A DNA stretch of 64,000 bases. It comes from Hyposmocoma kahamanoa (lineage: Eukaryota; Arthropoda; Insecta; Lepidoptera; Cosmopterigidae). The stretch spans positions 10,877,698 to 10,941,697 of the forward strand of contig NW_020654080.1 of assembly GCF_003589595.1 (NCBI RefSeq). The letters run 5' to 3'. Both the position numbers and the translations under genes were made by a program. Under the pieces are notes generated by a model. The model saw nothing but the letters and a program-made list of their open reading frames with translations, searched no databases and had not been told where the DNA came from. Positions 10,621-22,702 of the stretch are shown in pieces. Numbering within the stretch: the stretch's first letter is position 1; the number at the start of each line of letters is the position of its first letter.

Positions 10621-13600
10621 CTCAGCGCATTCTATACGCGCATCCGGACCTTCTTACTTGATACCACTCGCTCATCGAACACTTCGCGATGTTACTTCTG
10701 GCTATATCCTAATTACGAAGCTACCTTGGTCAATTTGCATGTGGGATAGTCAAAGTGAAAACTTCTGAAATATGTTGACTGAAGGTCTCGTTAAAAGTTT
10801 CCTTGCTTTAGACGCCCTCGAACACAAAGGTCACATGATGGTAAATCGACGTCTATAGAGTTTTGTCACAAAATTAAGAGTATTAGTTACGCCTATTTCC
10901 AAGCATTGAGTCCGGTAAAAGCCCCATTAAGTGCCACTTTTAGTGTGAGCTCATAAACCCGCGTCATTTTGAGGTACATTGACACCACATTCGGGCAATC
11001 CTCGCGCGGAGTTAACACTTGGGGCACCCTCACCCTCCCCAGTTTACAGCTATAAATAAATGACTGTATTTAGCTGTTATGATATGCATCTATAGAGCGA
11101 AAGCACGCGGAACATAGGGTGATTGACAGATAAGTGTTTTCCAGCAAACCATCTGAAGAGGAAAAGAAGGTAGTTAAATGCTGCTGGAATTTGTAAATGA
11201 CTGTATCGATCAAGATTTGATCGGCGTGATTGTTGTGTATTTCTAGAATCTCTAATAAGTTTTTGTAAATATTTACAAATGAGTAGGTAAGTTATCAAAA
11301 ATGATACCGAATTCATGATTGTTATACATTTTTTACATAAATATGTACATTTCGTCAACAATCGGAAACAGGTCACGCATGCTGTGGCTGGATGGGAGCG
11401 GCCGCAGCCGCAGGACCTCAAGCGCGCCATTCATAGACAATCATTCAGTAACGCGCAAGGACAACATCGAAGGGCCTCCATTCATAAACACGCTACGTTT
11501 ACTCGACGCCTGTTGAAGCAAAAAACATTCAAGTTTTATGGTTCAAATGTGTGTTCCCTAATAGTGTAGTGAGAGATGGAAACGGCACTGACAGATGAGC
11601 TCTCAGTTCCGACTCGCCAGATGTTATCCACGGTCTATGTTATCTTCGTCCGATAGGGTTGGCCTGGCGGGGGTCTGACCGTTCGCTAATGCTCCCCATA
11701 TGGCATTCACACAACAGGAAACGAGGATTATTTGCTTGTGGAGCACCGTAAAATGTATTGCAATCAGATATCAGTAAAAATAACATGGTTGTTTCCTATT
11801 AACCAGGAACCATTGTTATGTTATCATATAGGTTATTGACATACCCGATGGAATATTTTGAAACTGATAGATATAACACTGCTGCATACTGTCTTTCCCA
11901 TACCCGTTGACAAGAACGATAGTGCCTAATAGCCATAAAATAAATGCAATCGTATCGTCTACCAGCACGTATACGTCAGCGCGACGCGTCCATAAACGTC
12001 ACCTCCGCCATGCTAAGTAAAGAAATACAACCCCTGAGTCACGGGAAAGATTAATAATGACAAAAACGAACGCAACATATCCATACCGCGTCTCGTGGGA
12101 GCGAAGGACAACCCACCGGAAATATCAACGTGATATATTTTAAGCACGCCCTGTGACGCTTCTCAATCATCCACTAATAAGCAGACGGAAGGAAAGTAAT
12201 CTAGACAAAAGTTTAAAAATAAGTCAGCTAGGAATAGATGGAAAGGTGAGCTTGAGCGCGGGGGCCCCATGAGTTAAAAATACATGCATGTAGCGCCGCA
12301 CCCGCACCCGCAACACACGCTGTGCGGGCGCATCTCAGGGCTGTAACTGCAGGGCGCACAGGACAGCGTCTGCATTGGCCTCTACATCTTCTTTGGTAAC
12401 AATCGTTGTAAAATCGAAGAGAAAAGTAATATGCAAAAGACCAGCCTGTGTAGTGTCCATGCGACTTAAACTACACATGCAAGGTCAGCAACAGGTTGCA
12501 AAGTGCACATTATATGGCAATCTGTTTCGTGACATTTAATACATACACACACGCTTTATGTAGTCTCAGGTGCATAAAAGGCAGAGAAGTTAACAATGGT
12601 TCCAGAAGAAAAATATTCAGACAATCTTTTCCTTAAAAAATACACCATTTATAACTTAATACTGTATATTATGGGATTTGATGGCCGTTACAGTGGTATT
12701 CCCTAATTGAAATTCTCTGTACATGTTTTCCCGCGGCAGCGACGGTCATAGGGAAAAATAATTAACATTATAATACGAATAATTTATATTGAAGTAGTAG
12801 GTAAGTATATAATGGCTATTTTTAATATAACATGTTTATTGGATTGTGGATTTTGTATGAAAAGTTACTTTTTCTTCGACTCTCTGCTATGTAACTGGAG
12901 GAAGACAAGTAAACTATAAGACATGTACCTACTTTCGTTCATGTACTTACTTATGTATATAACAATATCTACTCATAAGAAAGTGTATAACTCCAAAATA
13001 AAAAATAGGAAATAAAACCATAGATTTAAAATATACACGATTAAGTACAGGAAACTTGACTTTTCATGTTACAAACCGATATTTGCAACATATAGATTGA
13101 TGGTGTAATTAGGAGCTTTCTCGAAGAAAAAGTAAATGCAGATGACAGAACGGATATAAGATCGTGCCAAAGGAAGGAGTTCATATAATGGTAACGAGGA
13201 AATGAAAGTATCTACATGATCCCGACCTCTAGATTACCCCCATAACTGAGGTCTGTGGTCATTCAACTGGCAAAGATTGGTAGAATAAGTAGCTTTCTCT
13301 ACTTGAACCATGGACTCTTTTGCCTTCAATGTAACCAACTACAGCAGCAGTAAGTTACAGCAAATCGATGCCTGTCGTCTATGGAGATCTACTAAGCAAA
13401 GCTAAGCAAGTTTTTAGCATCTATAAAACCATCTTTGCCTTAATTTAAGTAAGAACTTACGAAGTGAGCTCGAAATTTCATTTCTTGCTTAAACGTCGCC
13501 AAAGATCGTCTTGTAAATCCATAAAAATTTGCTTACCTAACTTGCCATCTTCGCTTACTCGAAGACAAAGTTCGTTTTTACCTCAGTCTTAAATTGTCAC

Positions 13601-13965
13601 AAATACTTTATTTATTTATTTTCAGTTTACGAAAGACACATAAAACACATAGCTTATAGACTAACATACATATTAATATAATAAAAAGTAAAGTATACAG
13701 GTAATAATGCTTTCAGCACATCTTACGGGGTTTCCAGTAAATTAGGTATCAAATATTTTCGTCATGTATTATTGATTTTTTTTAATGAAATGATCGCCTA
13801 GAATTTAACTATGAGGAGCCGATTATGCATAATGACAATACGATATATATGGCATTATCAAACTTTCGTATTTTATAGAAGTTTTAGTGAACACCTTTTT
13901 TAAAAATCAAGTTTGGGATTTCCTGACATCTATAATTAACCCATTTATATACGTCCCAGAAAAGA
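10621..13965. other. Intergenic, no gene seen
   Basis: AT-rich with GC patches at 11385-11440 and 12240-12370 (GCGCCGCACCCGCACCCGCA within). A weak family B-like arm lies near 13000-13060. Open frames of up to 117 codons around 11077-11569 occur on both strands over the same bases and look accidental. Confidence 0.5.
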
Positions 13966-14410
13966 CACGCACGGGTCTTCTCTCAGGCGAGGGTTTAGGC
14001 CATAGTCCGCCACGCTGGCCCAATGCGGGTTGGGGACTTCACACGTATTCCGAGTGTTGTGAACCTCTTTCGACTGCAGCCTCCGTAGCATGACTACGCA
14101 AGATAGTCGCGATACGCGCGATAAAATTGAAATAAGAGCGCGCTATTGACTATCTAAATTAAGTCTGATTGAGACAGCCAATAGTGCGCGCTTGTTTCAA
14201 TTTTGTCGCGCGTGTCGCGACTATCATGCGTGGCCATGCTAAAGAGGGCTGGTTTCATCACGATGTTTTCCTTTACCGAAAAGCTCATGGTAAATTTCAA
14301 AATAACTTTCGCACATAAATTCCGAGAAACACAGAGATGCGAGCCCGTATTCGAATCCACGGCCTCTGCTTGAGGGGTGGTAGGTCAAACCATTAGGCTA
14401 CCCCACGGCT
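13966..14410 (-). mobile_element. tRNA-derived SINE (type 1), split by a MITE
   Basis: On the minus strand the element starts at 14410 (AGCCGTGGGGTAGCCTAATG), with an A-box-like TAGCCTAATGGTTTGACC at 14400-14383 and a B box GGATTCGAATAC near 14358-14347. Then comes a non-tRNA body with AGCTTTTCGGTAAAGGAAAA, and a 3' part with CAACCCGCATTGGGCCAGCG and AGAGAAGACCCGTGC. This matches a SINE type common in Lepidoptera. It is interrupted at 14086-14241 by a MITE with its TA target duplication. Confidence 0.88.
14088..14239. mobile_element. 152-bp foldback MITE with TA target duplication
   Basis: The left arm begins GCATGACTACGCAAGATAGT; the right arm is its near-perfect inverse, ending GCGTGGCCATGC, with arms of about 60 bases (mostly CGCG-rich) meeting around a short AT-rich centre. 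Flanking TA dinucleotides at 14086-14087 and 14240-14241 give the duplication expected for Tc1/mariner-type elements. It sits within the SINE at 13966-14410, so it is younger than the SINE. No coding capacity. Confidence 0.85.
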
Positions 14411-14534
14411 TTGGTATATATTATTACAATTGTGTAAGAAGTACTATTAAATAGCGCGGTAAAAATAATAATAAATTACATTATTAATTTCTTTTTATTT
14501 GTTGTATGATTAATAAAATCATCAATACTTCAAT

Positions 14535-14605
14535 AACTCTTTATTGCACAAAAAAAAAGATACATGAAACACAAGTTATAAAGGACATATACAAAGGTGA
14601 TCATC
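14535..14605 (-). repeat. Probable LINE 3'-tail remnant
   Basis: CTCTTTATTGCACAAAAAAA followed by GATACATGAAACACAAG resembles, read on the minus strand, the 3' UTR and AATAAA-containing tail of a lepidopteran LINE. There is no coding part. Weak call, from pattern memory. Confidence 0.35.
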
Positions 14606-15224
14606 CCAACAAGTGAAATATATTCTTCTATATTTAATAATAAAACACGATTTTAGAATACATTGAATTTCGTAGTGTAGGCTCTAGTTTACACACACAG
14701 GTGTGCAATCACACAGGTCTCATAGACCGTTCTCAGAAAAGAGACTGGTAATTTTTCCGAGAATCGTGTTTATTGAACAGCTACTCTAAATATTGGGTAG
14801 GTATGTATACAAAGTCGCTTGTGTCGTAATCGTCAATCTATAAAAATACTTATAATGCAAAATCGATACACGTGCAACTCACAAATATATTTATATATAG
14901 TATTTACCTAATACATAAATTAACATCATGACTCATATGTTACACCTACAGGATAAAACCCAGAGCATGCATTACAAGATATTCTTAGAATCGATAATTT
15001 ATAAGTAGGGATTAATTAATAAAATTATTATCAGAATAAAAACACACTCAATCATGATTCATTTGTCGTTAAAAATAACTGATTCATGAACAGATTTGTT
15101 GTTGCAGCTTTATTGTCCAACATTTGTGTTGTCAGAGGAATGACTCATATGACGAGAACGAGTGCAGATAAAGTACATACCCAAAATCGAATTCCTAGTT
15201 AGTAGTTTTCGCGACTGTTACACA

Positions 15225-15600
15225 TGGGAGATGAAAATATTTTTTTTTTTCGGATCTAAATCGCGTAAAAGTATTTGTTTTTTTTCCCAGGTCCCATGGT
15301 CACGGCTGACTGAGATGGTAAAGTCATCAACTAGTTATGTTTAATATTAATGCAAACCACCTTACTTTTTATTATGGTTTCTAAAAACGATGATTTGCAT
15401 TAATATTAAACATAACTAGTTGATAACTTTATCATCTCAGTGTGCCGTGACCATGCCCCATGGTCAAATCGCGTATATTTGTTTTTTGAAACAAACCGTC
15501 CTTTCGGTCCCTTTACAGATCCCATGGTCCACCATGCACTGTTTCATTTCCCATGTGTAACAATTGCGAAAACCTAAGAACTCGATAGTTTCATTTCTCA
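15225..15600. repeat. Family B foldback repeat, copy 3, with a long central palindrome
   Basis: Outer parts carry TTTTCGCGACTGTTACACAT at the left and CAATTGCGAAAACCTAAGAA at the right. The centre is an inverted repeat with arms 15311-15356 and 15394-15439 that pair at about 44 of 46 bases around a 37-base loop; pairing continues weakly into CATGGTCACGGC and GCCGTGACCATG. A second arm-like stretch (ATCGCGTATATTTGTTTTTT) in direct orientation near 15470 points to a compound or nested copy. Confidence 0.8.
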
Positions 15601-15813
15601 TGTATCCCCATTTTTATAGTATTCGAAGCAATCAGTCTGTATACCTGATAGAAAGTCGTTAACCGTTGCGTATTTGCATTGGCGAGGAAGTGTTCGTAAC
15701 ATTGGAATGTGTTACCAGTCGTGGTTATGCCTGTGAATGTAATAACTCTCTCCACCCTTCTGTCCGGAATGCAGCAGTACTGAAATGGGGACTACCGCAC
15801 CTCCTGAGGCAAT

Positions 15814-16356
15814 TTTAAGTAGCAGTAGGGCTCCTTGTGAAAGAGATCGTCCAGGGAAGTTCTACCACATACTATTTCTGTCGTCAAGCGCTAATGTAAA
15901 CATTACTGCGTTCCGGTTCTGAAGGGTAAGGGTGCTGGTGAAATTACAGGCACATGGGACCGGTCAATGTCTCAAGGTGACGAGCGCTTTGCGAATCAAC
16001 CCCTCAAATCTTTGCGATTTAAAGCTGTAGCGCCCAGTTACACGAGGAGAAAGTTTTCACGCGGCCGCCGCGTAGACCAAATTCAAGTCAGGGTCGCCCG
16101 CGTGCGGAACGCTCATTTAAGTTAAAACGTAAAAGCTAAACAAATAGAGCGTATTTTGTCATTACAGTTAGACGCGCGCGGTTGCTGCGCGGCGGCAACG
16201 CGGACTCCGCTCGGCAACCGCGCGGCGGCCTCGCGGGGTGCGCGATGAAATTCGTGTCGAATAAATGCGCCCTTAAGCGGCGCTGCACCTCTAATAGATA
16301 GGCGTGTCACTTACTACATGATTTGTTCGTCTCGTCACTTGATATCATAAAAAAAG
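15814..16356 (+). repeat. Family A repeat, copy 2, split by an insertion
   Basis: Left part 15814-16026 runs from TTTTAAGTAGCAGTAGGGCT to TTTGCGATTTAAAGCT. The right part resumes near 16287 with ATAGATAGGCGTGTCACTTA and ends at the A-run near 16356. The segment between the parts replaces about 25 bases of the family consensus. Confidence 0.8.
16027..16286. mobile_element. GC-rich MITE-like insertion in family A copy 2
   Basis: About 260 bases bounded by GTAGCGCC at the left and GGCGCTGCAC at the right, which are inverted versions of each other. The inside is strikingly GC-rich (GCGCGGTTGCTGCGCGGCGG and GGCAACCGCGCGGCGGCCTC), with inner inverted pairing. It has the form of a non-autonomous DNA transposon. 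Target duplication is not clear. Confidence 0.55.
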
Positions 16357-18600
16357 TACTTCATACAGATCGGTACCACCAGGAATGATACATGCGGGAC
16401 GATTGATGCATAGTCTACCAATTTTGCGGGCCATCGCCGCATGTCTTGACTACGTTTTCTTGCGTCATTTCGCAGAAGTCGAGGTGTCGCCTTCCACGAG
16501 GTGCGGCTTCGCCGACTCCGGCCGCTTTGTGCGTCCAGTTCCACACCTTTTATACTCGATTATTCCAACTATTTGATTTAATTTAGATTAGGTTGTACAG
16601 GTCCACGGATTACATTACAATTTATATTTTCAATCTCGAAATATTATGCATAGTAACTTTCATTAAAAACAAAAATATTTTTAAAGTCAAGCCAAAGATA
16701 CATAATATTTCAAAAAAATATATAATTAATGTAAGTACTTACTAATTTTTTTCGGATTGTATACATAGAATACATTGATTAGTTTTATTGTTGTATGCTA
16801 AGCTAAATACAATGTTAAAGGGTCTTACTTAGGTTTTCTTTTGCCATCGGTACATCTTTTCAGAGCTCTATATTGTGCATCGATAAACAATTACTAAACA
16901 TGAATCATTACAACAAATGTGTCTTTAAGCAAATAGGTAAGTAATATTCGGAAGCGCCATAAGTATGACATACTGTTTAGTTCTCACGGAAACGGACTAC
17001 CGCATAATAGGTTCGATTTTAAAAAAGTAAGTCAAGGATGAATAATACATTCTTGCGTTTAAGCAGCGTGGGAGAGCCGGCTGTCCTATGCAATGCCGTC
17101 GTGAGTTATGCACGCGACTTTTGGACGAAAAATTACCGTCGATTCATTACGCCTGAGAACTCATAAACTTGTAAAGCATATTGAAGAAAAAAATTGCTTG
17201 TTTTGGCGAGATGTCCGGAACGGCGCCGCGACGTCGTCGTGACATAAGTATTGCTAGCTCTTTGGCAGACAAATTCAAATTATGTACACAATTTTTCATT
17301 CATCTTTTTAAAACCACATTCAAGCTGCCTTTATTTACGTGCGATACTTCGCATTTTAATATATTTTTAAACAAGTTTTCGCATTGAGCCATGCTAGAAC
17401 TGGCTGCGGAGTAGAGTGTCGGCAACAGGTACCGATTACAATAAAACATGACCTTTGAATAAATATATATTCATATTCATTCATACCAAAATATGAAAAG
17501 TAAAGACAGTGTTTTAAGCAGGAGGCAATTTGATTACAGAGCCAATAGAAAAGAGTTTGTAGTATGATAAAGCGGTGTATGTACATTTGTTGAGAATGTA
17601 GAGCTGCGACTGCAGCAGCGCGGATGTAAACAGACTTAAGAGAGGTTCATTCAATTAGTGGCTGGGATACTTGGAGTGGGAGTCAGGGGACGTCATTGAA
17701 GGGCCGGTGGTGGCGAGACGCGGCGTAGGGGGCGGACGCGGGCCGCCGGGAGCAGGAATATTCAAAGCGTGAGAACGCCGCGCGACCCGCATGCTTTGAC
17801 TTCACATATCTCACGCGCAACCTCCAGTCGTTGACAGCAAACAAAATAATACTTTGCGTAGTTTCAATAAAGTCGTTTGTGACTCTACTCAGCCATTTGG
17901 TTATCGCTCCAAACGTCGAGGACAATACTTTTCTAGATTAGGTACGACTGGCATTGGCCCGGATACTGGCGATGAGCGCGCACGTCCACTTCATACGTCT
18001 ATTCGACTAATCACATAACTTCTTCATTCATATACAACTTTACACGCATCACTATAAGAAATTCGTCATTGCATCTAATTATTTTATTTATTTTACTATA
18101 CAGAGAAGACCTACATATAAAGTAATAATTTTATATTTTGTTACAGGGTGCGGCGGTAAGACATTACAAATTTATCAGAATTGTAAATGCCCGTTTGTCG
18201 TTACTAACGCACGAATATTGGGAATGATTTACAATTGTTTAGCGTCTCAGAGTTCTTTTTTGATGCCTGATCTACCACAAACATGAGAACCATGTGATTA
18301 CGTGGGCAAAGCTCATCAGAGTCGACAGTAATGGTCCTTTTATTACCGGTGCGTCGCGTCATGTGATCGCACGCAGAGGCGTGTCATAAAACATTTTTTT
18401 TGCATTCGGCCTGATCTAATTTTTGCGCAGAATTTAACGCTCCTTCTCGGAAAGACGTTTAGGAGGCTAATATGCCACGAAACGCTTCTACCGCTGTCGA
18501 CTTCAGATTATCCAATCGTCGCCGTTGCTGCAGTTACAGCAGTTCGCAACTCACCTTGAGACTTCGACGTAGTATCCTAAAATAGACTTTGGATAATGTA
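16357..18600. other. Intergenic, no gene seen
   Basis: AT-rich with a GC-rich patch at 17650-17830. Short open frames here show no domain. Nothing else recognised. Confidence 0.5.
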
Positions 18601-18619
18601 CTCGATGCGACAATGCGAG

Positions 18620-18900
18620 ATAGCGTGTGCTGCAGTTTAGAGGCGGCTCGGTGGCTGTTTTTCTCGTATTGCCTGTAAAATTGGGAAATTCGCTAGAGGG
18701 TCAGAGGTGCGACGGTTGGGGGGCCGGGGGTCGGTTTCGGCGGGCCCCGGGCGTCGACCTCGTGAAAGGCGCGCGGCGCGGATCCGCGCGCGCCTGCCGT
18801 TCGCCTTTTTTCGCGCTCTTTCCGCGCCGCGCTCGCGCCGCGCCGCCGCGCCAACCCCGCGGGCCCCCGGCGCGGTCGCCGCCCGCAGATAGCGAGCCAG
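18620..18900. promoter_or_regulatory. CpG-rich island, candidate promoter or regulatory element
   Basis: This is one of the most GC-rich parts of the window, with long runs such as GGGGGGCCGGGGGTCGG and CGCGGCGCGGATCCGCGCGC. Four open frames on both strands overlap in it, as expected from composition alone. The abrupt change from AT-rich flanks suggests a CpG-rich promoter or enhancer. No TATA box or splice donor can be assigned. Confidence 0.4.
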
Positions 18901-18983
18901 CCATTATCAACCGATTCACTGTCTGCACCGCAACATCTAATCATTCGCGAAATTTAACAACTGAAATCTGCTTCGCCAAATAG

Positions 18984-19970
18984 ACTCATTGAATTTTCGT
19001 TTTATTCAAGATGTTTTCACTGCACATCCAGTACTGGATACATTGTTTTGTGCATGTCTGTAAATAGACAATACGACTTCACATTATTTGTATGCATAAA
19101 ATATTGGACATACTATACAATGGACCAGGCACTGTAAAAACTGATTTTATTTTAATGTCCTTTATCTATTATAATGTGCAAGTGCGCTGGTTACCAGATA
19201 CCTTACCTTTGTGAACCATTTCGCCCTTCAACTAACAAAAGACATTATTATAGACATTATATTACCTTAAAATATTTTTATTTGCTTTGATATTGCATTA
19301 ATGTCTTTTGAGATATGTGCGACACGACTTAAGGTGCAAAACAGTTTTGTCATTTGGTAGATTCGACTCTACTGAAATGAAATATAATAATTTGTAATAA
19401 TACGAAAACTAATCAAACGGTGTAATAATTTATTTAAGTGCATGTCCAATTGGAATCCGGTGACCACACGCTGCATGGCGATGTGGCAGAACTTTGAGCT
19501 CCCAATTGGAGTAATTTAACGCTCCGCTCATTAAGCTGCTTTCTATTTTACTTCCAGAAATACCAATTTATACCCGACAATTTTAAAGTAAAATGAAAGG
19601 TCAATTATTTGGTTTCAGTCTCCATATAGATAGTCTTGCAATATCGAAACTTTAACGCCATTAGCCTCCATTTTCGCTCGCTTGTTAATTTTCCAACCCG
19701 ACAAATTACACTAGAGAACTCCATGTGAAAAAAGCAATAAATGAATATGAACTGTCATTATTATGACTAGAATTAATTAATATTTAACACTTAACTCGAA
19801 GTATTCACGATGTATACAAGTCTATGTACATACCAGGATCGAGATACTTTAATTTAATTATCACATATTAAATGTACACTGTTGGGTGTGATTTAAAGTG
19901 TAACGACTATTTATCTACACTATCTAATCGTTGTTCCCATAATGGTCGTAGTACATTTAACAAATAATAC
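18984..19970. other. AT-rich intergenic DNA, no gene seen
   Basis: There is no long open frame. TCCAATTGGA at 19445-19454 and CCAATTGG within 19501-19510 form a weak inverted pair around a 45-base spacer. Confidence 0.5.
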
Positions 19971-19974
19971 GTAC

Positions 19975-20160
19975 TAGCGGGCCGCGAGTGAGTGCACCCT
20001 GGCGCCGCTCCGCCGCCGCTTCGCCCTAATTAAACAATAATTGAAAAACTACAATGAACGGGCGCGCGGCTCCGTCCTCGGTGTCCCGCGCCGCCCCCCG
20101 CGTGTTCGTCGCCCCCGCTCCTCTCACGCCGCTGTGACGTCACTATTGCACTCCTCATTA
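19975..20160. promoter_or_regulatory. GC-rich island with a full CRE
   Basis: CGGGCCGCGAGTGAGTGCAC onward is CpG-rich with an AT-rich gap at 20026-20055. A palindromic CRE, TGACGTCA, lies at 20135-20142. A CpG-rich patch with a CRE is typical of promoters, but no transcript start or exon could be seen. Confidence 0.4.
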
Positions 20161-20509
20161 TCGCCTCTCAACTCCAAGACGCACTCACTAATAGATCTGT
20201 CCAAATAAGTAATTACACTCCGATATGTAATTCATCCACGGAGTCGTTTTGTGCGCCCGCGACTCTACCTCACAGACAGATTGTACACAGTAAAAACTCG
20301 CTAAGAGACTAATTTAGCAGTACACAGCTTACTTAGCTAACCAAGTATATGTATGCATGGGTTGTACCGGCCAAGTTTTTTATCAGTAAGTGAGTAATTT
20401 AACTAAGAGATAATACTCGTTCGATATGTGTAATATAGTTTAATATCTTACGTTGAACTGGCGTCGTAACCATTATTGCCGGCCTGTAATTGTCCGAATT
20501 TGAACGTTG

Positions 20510-20650
20510 TCGTAACATGGCGGTCAGATATCTGCGCTGGTGTTTATCGACCGTCGGATCGCCACCGCCGCCGCCGCCGTCGTTATACTGTATTTCGCGT
20601 GTAGCTACTGCGCCAACGCAGTGTCGTCACCGATGACGTCAACGCAGACC
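20510..20650. promoter_or_regulatory. GC-rich patch with YY1/Pho-like and CRE sites
   Basis: AACATGGCGGTC near 20515 matches the core of YY1/Pleiohomeotic sites. A (CCG)n run is at 20561-20581. A second TGACGTCA lies at 20634-20641. The combination could mark a promoter or a Polycomb-response-like element; this is inference from motifs alone. Confidence 0.35.
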
Positions 20651-21635
20651 GTTTTGAAATTTAATCACATTTAAATATTGAATTGCAGTAATTCTATGCG
20701 AGGCTCATGAAAACAAGTGCTAATAGGCCTTATGAATAATAAGCCATGGTATGTTTCTTATTTTGTTCAATACTTATTACGAAATAGTAAGCAAACGTTT
20801 TTTAATAACAATAATGAGAGTACGTAAAATCACAAAAGAAATAATAGTATTACAGTACATAAATTTGCAGTCTTCAAAATTTACTTCGAGTGATTATAAT
20901 TTATAACGATGTTATTAAATCGTAACATTTGAACTAAAAGCAGCGAATAATTATGCAATTCGTTACATAGGAGTGACGCCATACCACTTGTGTCGCTGTT
21001 AATGTTTAAGCGCCCACTTCAGAGTACCTCGTCAGATCTATATTATAGTTTTATCACGAAACTGGTAGAATAAAATTTGTCAACTTGTAATTTGGACAAA
21101 ACCAATAATGTTCGATGCCGATCAACTGGTTGCTTGCATTTTTTTGTTTAGTACGTTACGCTTCTGCGACCAATTTGTGTCACAATCCATTAGGTTATTT
21201 CTAAAATAGACACGGAGACGTTATACGTTTACCATGGATCACGAAAAATCTACAAATAACAAAAAAATATTATTCTTTGTGCTCTGTCTACTCGGCAAAT
21301 ATTGTAATTTAATTGATAAAATGTAGGGATTTGCTCTGGATACGGATTAAAATTACAGATTCTCTTAAAGTGAAGTACTGAATCACGGGGAATTTTTTTT
21401 GCACATTATGTCGTTTGTTTCGTTATGTCTTCCCAAGTATTCTCAATCCGCAAAACAACATAAAATTATATTTAACAGATATTTAACAAATCGACAAAAT
21501 TTATTTGAAAAAGTGTGGGCAAGTAAAAACATGCGCGCGCATAGAGGTAACTGCCTGTTTGCAATCATGTACTGTTACTCGATAGAGCTTACTCAATTCA
21601 TATATAGCATGTGCATAGGCGAGTGTTAAATATTC
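20651..21635. other. AT-rich intergenic DNA, no gene seen
   Basis: The only notable feature is the perfect palindrome ATGCGCGCGCAT at 21531-21542, identical to one at 33011-33022. Confidence 0.5.
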
Positions 21636-21639
21636 GCCG

Positions 21640-22675
21640 GTCAAGCTTAGTGTTCAGTGACTCAATTGTCTTTGAAAAGTTTCGAAAACTACTTGAAATT
21701 TATAACCTCACAACTATAGACCTATCTCAGTCACTTCCACACTCTGCAAGACTGTGGAATGTGTACTTAACAACCGTCTCCTCAGTGATCACCAGTACGG
21801 ATTCCGACGAGAGCGATTTACCGGGGATATTCTTGTGTACGCTTGTCACTTATGGAGCGAGGCTATAGAATGGCATAGCGAAGCACTTGCAGCGTCCCTC
21901 AGGGTTCCGTACTGTCCGCAACGCTCTTTCTGTTGCCTATCAACGATATGTTAATTCCAGCTACTTTCGGGTATACTGATGACAGCACAGTTGTAGACAA
22001 GTACTTGACCAAAGCAAGGGTCAGTGGAGAAGAAATCCAGTCTCGTCGAGAGTCCATGGTTAGTCGTTTAGATTTGAAACTTACCGCAGTCTCCGATTGG
22101 GGCGATGCCAATCTAGTCAAATTTAACGCTACCAAAACGTAAGCATGTGTATTCTCCACTACACGGGAGTCCCTTTAACCTGACTCCGTCATTTCGTGGT
22201 ATGTCCATACCGATAGTAGACCATATACTTGGAATGGACCTGTCGTCCGATTTGATTTTCGGCAGTAACGTTGAATCCATGGCCAAAAATGTATGTATGG
22301 AGTACTGCTGTCACCCATGGGATGGTACTGTAAATACCAACTGACCACCTTGAATTCAGTTGAAAAACGTGTGAAGAGGTTTATAGATGATTACGAATTA
22401 ATAGAGGAGAAGTTGCAGAGCCTTGAACACCGCCGTAAATTTGCCTGCTTATCGGTGTTCTACAGGATATATCACGGAGTGTGCGAGAGAATTTCGCGAT
22501 TTAATTCCGCCTTCCCCTTTGCATCACCGGGGGACCAGACGTAGGCTGGCGTTCCAACCTTATGTTGCGGATATTCTAAGGATTGTGCATGCTCCATCGT
22601 CGACTTCATAGTCACTTTCCATAAGGTGAGATGGAAGTCCAATGCGCACTTTATTTAAATAAAAAAAAATTCCTG
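21640..22675 (+). mobile_element. Non-LTR retrotransposon, 3' half with decayed reverse transcriptase
   Basis: Plus-strand translation, over several frames, gives NYRPIS-like residues near 21708 (finger region), LSDHQYGFRRERFTGD, an INDMLIPATFGYTDDSTVVD stretch carrying the polymerase Y-x-D-D motif (YTDD) near 21980, then EEIQSRRESMVSRL, SDWGDANLVKFNATKT, and the C-terminal LEHRRKFACLSVFYRIYHGV. The domain order matches jockey/CR1-like insect LINEs. Segments between motifs are missing (about 45 residues before the YTDD motif, and part before position 22290) and frames shift, so it is dead. It ends with a 3' UTR and a 9-A tail near 22670. Confidence 0.9.
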
Positions 22676-22702
22676 CTAAAATTTTACATTTATATTGATT
22701 TT

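Noticed and set aside
10361..10768. 135-codon open frame
   Set aside because: The frame beside it is open for 121 codons over the same bases, which points to composition.
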